Source: Orychophragmus violaceus
Lineage: Eukaryota > Streptophyta > Magnoliopsida > Brassicales > Brassicaceae
Assembly (NCBI GenBank): GCA_030180135.1
Contig: CM058232.1
Span: forward strand, 58,797,330 to 58,861,329
Length of the DNA stretch: 64,000 nt
Reading direction: 5' to 3'
The notes beneath the pieces are model-generated. The model saw nothing but the letters and a program-made list of their open reading frames with translations. It was not told the DNA's origin and did no database searches. The stretch's first letter is position 1; every line of letters begins with the position of its first letter. Both the position numbers and the translations under genes were made by a program. Of this stretch, positions 59,133-64,000 are shown piece by piece.

Positions 59133-59980
59133 TTTGTGTGTAAGCTTTGGTTCTGTAAGAAAAACTATGTATAACTCGGTATCACTTTGTGTTTTCTATT
59201 GGTGCACTTAATTGTTGCAATGTACTTGTGAACCAGAAAATGTTAAACATGATGCAATGTACTACTTCAAACATGCAAATATCGACAAATGAGGGTAATT
59301 TTTTAATGTCAATATTCTGGTAAAACTGTATAAAACTGTGTAAAACTAAGTGATTATCTTAATTATAATGAATATCATTGAAGAAAATATTTAACATATA
59401 GCTATATGAGATTTTAACTTGTAGGATCACTTTTACCCTAACAATGGTCAATGGGTTATATTACGTAGATTGAAAATCACTCAACATATTAATACACAGA
59501 TTGGAAATCACCAACAATGTTCATATACTTTCAAGAACATTTTTGGAACAATGGACAAGTTAGGAGGATAAATTTTCATAAACTGAGAAGTGTGACATAT
59601 TAATATACAGAAATACTAGATGCATAGATTAATTGTGTAAAATCATCTGTAAAACTATAAAATGAAATTTGAAGTTCCAGTAAAACTGATTATATTAAAA
59701 ACAAGCAAAGTACAACTACAAACTCCTGTAAAACTATGTGTTACTCGCAGAGCGGGAAAATTCAAAATTGACCAATTTTGAGGCGGAGAAATTAAAAATT
59801 AACCAATTTTCTGGCGCCCAAAAACCATACTTTACTTTACTTTTCCCATCACAGTTGACCAAATCCTTTTTCACTCTCTCCCTCTCTCCCTTTTCACGAG
59901 ATTTTTTCGAATCCACTCCTCTTCTCTTCTCTCGGGTCTATCTCAATTCAACTTCTTCTCAATTCAAATTCTTACTGGAT
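59133..59980 (+). other. Spacer with scattered motif copies
   Basis: 3' flank of the transposase gene and 5' flank of the GRF gene. Isolated motif-like phrases GTAAAACTGTATAAAACTG (59321) and CTGTAAAACTATAAAATG / CAGTAAAACTGATTATATTA (59649-59698). A pyrimidine-rich leader (59860-59975) precedes the GRF ATG. Confidence 0.5.
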
Positions 59981-60460
59981 ATGGACAAATTCAAATCCGA
60001 TCCTTACTACAGTGACATGAAGCAGAAGAAGAAGGAGTACGACAGGATGTGCTTCATCGCAAATGGTGAATAGGGCATACCGACAAGATGCCCGTGCGGT
60101 GGTCGAATCATAGTGGAGCCTTAACCTGACGTGGGAAAGAGATACTTTGTTTGTAATGCGTTTAAGGTGAGATATGTTAATTTGGTGATTCGTTGGTTTG
60201 GTGTTTAAGGAGAGGTTTTTATGTGTAGGATAATGGGCTACACATTCGGAAACTATGGGTTAGAGGCGTCGAGGAAGAAGCCACTATCTTAAGGAAGATT
60301 GTGGACTCTCAGGCAGTGAAGATTGAAAGCTATGAATATCGAATTTAGCAGTTGGAATTTGCGCTCAAGAAAAGAGGTGAAGAGATTGAAAAGCTTAAGG
60401 AATTTCTGGGAAAAGGCTACACATTCGGAATTTTTTTAATGTTATTAGAATGTTGACATG
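59981..60460 (+). pseudogene. GRF-type zinc-finger protein, broken
   Basis: ATG 59981, exon to 60167, GT-AG intron to 60228, second exon. It encodes GIPTRCPCGGRIIVEP, then GKRYFVCNAF, then NGLHIRKLWVRGVEEE, which is the GRF zinc-finger pattern (CPCGG...Y-C...W...E), and ends in a charged coiled coil. Stops at 60071, 60122 and 60345 break it. Such small GRF proteins are common beside transposon genes in Brassicaceae. It lies where VANDAL elements carry a second gene, but equating it with VANB is speculative. The membrane tail usual in this family is missing. Confidence 0.65.
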
Positions 60461-60539
60461 TTGGTTTCCTTTTAGTTTTATGACTTGTTTAAGTTTATCT
60501 CAGTTTGTAATGCCACCTATTGCTTAAATGCACGATCTA

Positions 60540-60810
60540 GTTCACCCCAGTTTATCCTAGTTATACATTCCAGTTATACATAGTTCTACCAGTTATACAT
60601 TACAATTATACATTACAGTTATACATAGTTCTACCAGTTATACTAGATAAGTTATACATAGTTTTACTTAGTTATAACAGATCAGTTATACATAGTTCTA
60701 CCAGTTGTACTAGATAAGTTATACATAGTTTTACTTAGTTATAACAGATCATACTACCAGTTATACTAGATAAGTTATACATAGTTTTACGAGATTAGTT
60801 TTACCGAAAA
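60540..60810 (-). repeat. 9-bp motif array 2
   Basis: Same motif as array 1 on the opposite strand (AGTTATACTAG, CATAGTTTTAC), more degenerate. A phrase of about 68 bp (GTTATACATAGTTCTACCAG...TTATAACAGATCA) is repeated. It lies downstream of both convergent genes. Confidence 0.85.
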
Positions 60811-60878
60811 AGGTTCAAAAAAGCAACTTCAAACCAACATAGTAGTGTTGTCAAAAATAAAGTTTCCAAATCAAGTCC

Positions 60879-63371
60879 TACTCCGTCCTCGACCTTGTGT
60901 TACGTTTCTCAGGTGCATTGGATGTATCCCCCACCTTTCGTTTTCCAAATGCCTTCTCTGCAGCTTTCTTCTCTGCCTTAGTCTTCTCGATCTCTTCTCG
61001 GACCTGCAATCATATGATACAATTAAAATACCCAGTTCTCCAAGTATTTACATTAATATTTGAAACTATTTTTACCATTTGTGCTTCTAGGTCTTTCATA
61101 TGATCCATGTATTCTTCAATGGGTTTGAGTCTCTTATCCATCTCGACAAACTTCCCAAGCAACATCTTAAATCCATCTTGCATCGTTGACTGCATCCCTT
61201 TCATGACCTCAACAAGTTCACTCTGATTAGGATTCGAAGTTCCAGGTGCATCAATGGCAGCAGGTCTCTTTTCCTCAGGTTTTTTTAGCTCAGGTTTCTT
61301 GAGCTCTTCCTCCTCCTCTGCCTGTCGGAAAGCCTTCGCTTCGTTATACATCTCCTGAAAATAGACCTTCTTCCCAGCCGAAATAACCTTCATCCAACTC
61401 TGAACAACAGGATCGTCGAGATCATTGATATCGCTTTCTTCATAGATACCCTCAAGGAGAGCTTCTTCATGTCGATCTCGAGTTGGCAGGATGTTGTCAA
61501 TGCCCTGCGGACACTTAATCCTAGAAAGTTCTTCATTGATCCTTGAGAGAGGAAACCCTCTCATTGAGTTACTCTTGAATTGCGCCTTGCACATCCTTGG
61601 ACAATTACGGTCTGCCCCAACAACTGGCTCGCGGAAAGTACTCCCTAGCTTTGGAATTTCCTCAAAGGCTAACAGCTACACAACAACACACATATGGTAG
61701 AGATTAGCACAGCAACAATAACTCAAACCAAAACTTAAAAGTACATACCTCCTAAGGGATACAGAAACCGGGAATGGGCCACAATTTTTTCTCCTTGACA
61801 ACCCCTTTAAAATGGTCCATTGTGTGAGAGATCTCACCAACCATATGGTCATAGCAGAATTTTCCCCAAGGAAAAGTCCAGCACAACTCAAGATCATCGA
61901 CAGCTCTGAGGAAAAAATCTAACACCGGTGTGGCATCGTTTCCAGTCTTCGTCTGGCCGATGAGGACGCTGCAAAGGAAGTAAAGAACGATCATCTGCAG
62001 TCTATCTTGATCAGCTCCCATACCCTCGAGCTTCTTTTTCACATCTTGAACTCTAACAATCGACCTCCCAAAATGTTTCCTCACAAACTTTTGGCCACCC
62101 GACCGCTTGTAGTCAACCGGGTAGTTGCAGCAGTTTAATCCTGACATGAGTGCATGCTCCCTCAGTCCATAACGTATCGGAATGTCTTAGACCATGAACC
62201 AGACTTCCATCCTCTTCTCAATGCAAGCGGTACGCAGGAGTAGCATCCACATGCCCATCAGCTTGTGGTTTCCTTGTTTCGGCAGGTGGAAGATATGTTG
62301 GAACTGCGGGTGCTCTATAAACCACTTTCTCTCAGCATTCGTTAGCTTAGGCTGCAAAGAATCTAGAGTAGCCAGAAAATCAATATAGAAGCACCGTGTC
62401 GATATATTTATTTTCTTCTTGTACTCCGTTGAGGGGAAGTACATTCTCAGAGGTTGCATGGCTGTCGAGTCAACACCGGAATCCTGCAAAAAAGATATTT
62501 ACCAAGTTATTCCACTAATACAATGTTTAGTTTTACATAGTTTTACCAGTTATACTTGGTTCTACCAATTTTACCAAGTTTTACCAGTTATACCGGAATA
62601 GTTATACTTAGTTTTACCAGTTCTACTCTATTAGTTTTACTAAGTTTTACTTATTAGTTATACTCGGTTTTACGAGTATTACTTCAACAGTTTTACTAAG
62701 CTTTACTAGTTTTACTTAGTAGTTATATTCAGTTTTACTAAGTTTTACTTCATCATCTAAACAACCGTATAACACTTACAGATTGGGAATCAGAGCTGTC
62801 GCTGAATTCTTCTTCTTCCGAAGATTCCGAAGATACATCCTTGGTGTTTTGTACGTTTGTCTCCTCGACTCTTGGCTGTTCCAATCTCGACTGGGTTTGT
62901 TGCTATTGCGGTTGCTGTTTCTGTTGCTATGACTCGACCTTGTCACCGTCTTCTGAACGGGTCCCTTCTGAACTCTCTGACTCATCGTCATCGGATTTAC
63001 CCTCGTCATCATCTTCTACTTCACTCTCATCTCCTTCGCTCTGTTTCTCGAGATCAACTTCTCGTTCTTCGTAAGCATCGCAAGAGCATTAACGACCGAA
63101 GGAGGTTCCCCGGAGGAGCATTATCGACTGGATTCGTGGTCGTGGTACCAACATGATTATTCGGGATAGCATTCGTGGTAGTGTTAAGGCTTGCTACACC
63201 ACTCACCGTCGCCGGAGGAGGAGGAGCATTCTTAGGCTTCGTAGGGCTTGCTACACCACTCGTCGTCGCCGGAGGTGGAGGAGCATTCTTAGGCTTGGTA
63301 GGGCTCGCCGGAGGAGGATTATCCTTCACGATGTCGATTTTCTTGGTGGCTAGACGAGTCTTGGGCGGCAT
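60879..63371 (-). pseudogene. DUF1985-like protein gene (VANC-like), 4 exons, lightly broken
   Basis: Exons (minus): 63371-62780, 62483-61749, 61675-61076, 61003-60879, with GT-AG introns and matching phase at 62780/62483 and 61749/61675. Exon 1: basic start with three APPPPAT-type repeats, then an acidic, Ser-rich part. Exon 2: the DUF1985-like core (LRMYFPSTEYKKK..., HPQFQHIFHLP, then GGQKFVRKHFGR and ELCWTFPWGKFCYDH). Exon 3: LLAFEEIPKLG, then a long acidic helix; exon 4: Lys/Glu coiled coil ending RSRTE. Lesions: frame change in exon 1 near 63060-63110, two TAG in a Gln-rich tract (62928-62960), TAA at 62189-62187, TAG near the exon 2 end (61752-61754). Likely role by architecture: VANC-type anti-silencing factor; inferred. 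Confidence 0.65.
62515..62765 (-). repeat. 9-bp motif array 3, in intron 1 of the DUF1985-like gene
   Basis: AGTTTTACCAGTTATAC-type units over 250 bp fill nearly the whole of intron 1. On the gene's own strand they read GTATAACTGGTAAAAC, i.e. the same orientation relative to transcription as array 1 has relative to the transposase gene. Confidence 0.9.
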
Positions 63372-63769
63372 CTTTTACGGTTTCGCGTGAAGGAACTCGA
63401 AAGGAGAAGAGGAGAATGAGAGTAAGGAGAAGTCCCAAGTCGAAGAAGTCAAAGAATGAGAATTAGGGATTTGGATTTGTTTTTTTTTAATTAGTCGGGT
63501 CTGACCCGTTATTTTAGGTTATCCGACCCTGATAAATCGAGTTGGCCCGCGAATATTCACATAATCGGGTTCAATTGGGTTCGGTATGGGTCAACTTTAA
63601 GATTTCAGTTTTCTCGGGTTAAACGTCTGGTTTTCCATGTAATTATCAGAAAATTTTAAGGTCTTTCGGTAATTTTCTATGTTTTCTATTTTTTAAATAA
63701 TTGTAAATAATATTCTAATAAATAGAGGGGTAAACGAGATTTTATCTGAGTACGGAGGGTCTTTGGAGA
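63372..63769 (-). promoter_or_regulatory. 5' flank of the DUF1985-like gene
   Basis: AT-rich non-coding sequence with GGGT(T/C)-type phrases (63505-63615), presumed promoter. I see no clear TATA box. Confidence 0.4.
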
Positions 63770-64000
63770 CAATAATCCGGTTTTGGCAGAAAAATTCAAT
63801 TTTACGATTTTGGCGGAAAAATCAATTTTACGGTTTTGGCAAAAAAAATCAATTTTGAGATTTTGGCAGGAAAAATCGAATTTGTGGTTTGACGGAAAAA
63901 AAGATTGTACAGGTTTGCCAGTAAAACATGATTTTGGCGATGCTCGATTTTGCAGGTTTGACAGTAAAACATTATTTTGCGGTTTTGACAGTAAATCTTG
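63770..64000. repeat. Degenerate 26-28 bp tandem repeat (TTTTGGC(A/G)GAAAAA...)
   Basis: About eight units of GGTTTTGGCAGAAAAATTCA-like sequence reach the window edge. Such arrays lie at the ends of many Brassicaceae MULEs, so this may be the right subterminal region of the VANDAL-like element. Confidence 0.7.

Larger units (their letters stand above)
55990..64000. mobile_element. VANDAL-like MULE (three genes plus 9-bp motif arrays)
   Basis: Contains a MURA-type transposase gene, a GRF zinc-finger gene and a convergent DUF1985-like gene, with the same 9-bp motif arrays in the non-coding parts of all three. The right end shows subterminal-type repeats reaching the window edge. The set matches VANDAL elements, which encode VANA (transposase), VANB and VANC (DUF1985-type). 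Both borders are uncertain. Confidence 0.65.

Noticed and set aside
63153..63390. Plus-strand open frames opposite exon 1 of the DUF1985-like gene
   Set aside because: Shadows of the proline/alanine repeat on the minus strand.

Overview
The window is repeat-dense plant nuclear DNA, most likely pericentromeric heterochromatin of a Brassicaceae species (an Arabidopsis/Brassica relative). The evidence is the element mix: Tat- and Athila-type gypsy elements, VANDAL- and Ulp1-type MULEs, CACTA elements with CCGACGG subterminal motifs, a CTAG-ending Helitron and a poly(A) retroposon resembling Sadhu. I find one gene that looks like an intact host gene: a four-exon minus-strand gene at 52895-54465 for a probable plastid membrane protein with a zinc ribbon. 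Nearly all other coding sequence belongs to mobile elements and is broken.

Layout. 1-1430: CACTA remnant. 1431-9546: Tat-lineage gypsy (Gypsy-1, minus strand) with right LTR, tRNA-type primer site, a 1930-codon gag-pol frame holding six stops but no frameshift, and an antisense coiled-coil ORF. 9547-30870: two old copies (A and B) of an LTR-like repeat, split by later insertions. Copy A carries Gypsy-1 and a very young Copia-1 (10597-17240, LTRs differing at one base of 444). Copy B carries Athila-1 (19684-30464, TSD GGTTT). Athila-1's own left LTR holds a solo LTR of a second Athila family (20858-22036, TSD GATAT), and a long-TIR MULE (22074-23065) sits at its LTR/polypurine junction. 30870-35818: decayed MULE-type gene with a DUF1985-like region and a Ulp1-like protease end. 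35819-41867: a second, more decayed Tat element (Gypsy-2). 41868-42670: CACTA fragment with a perfect 70-bp palindrome. 42840-51090: Athila-2 5' end, its LTR split by Copia-2 (44096-50912, TSD TGAAC). 51134-52187: Helitron.

Right part. After the host gene comes a retroposon (54575-55733), 109 bp upstream of that gene's ATG. Then comes a VANDAL-like MULE reaching the right edge. It has a MURA-type transposase gene (56729-59132), a GRF zinc-finger gene (59981-60460) and a convergent DUF1985-like gene (60879-63371), all three damaged. Between and inside these genes lie three arrays of a 9-bp motif (core YAGTATAAC).

How it may work together. In Arabidopsis VANDAL elements a DUF1985-type protein (VANC) acts as a sequence-specific anti-silencing factor that recognises short motif repeats in the element's own non-coding DNA. 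The right-hand element has the same architecture with its own motif. The Ulp1/DUF1985 element at 31-35 kb carries an unrelated motif family (AGACTGCAAT / AGTCTGA) in its non-coding parts. These two motif-gene pairs are the most interesting content here. All functional statements about them are inferences from architecture and sequence pattern.
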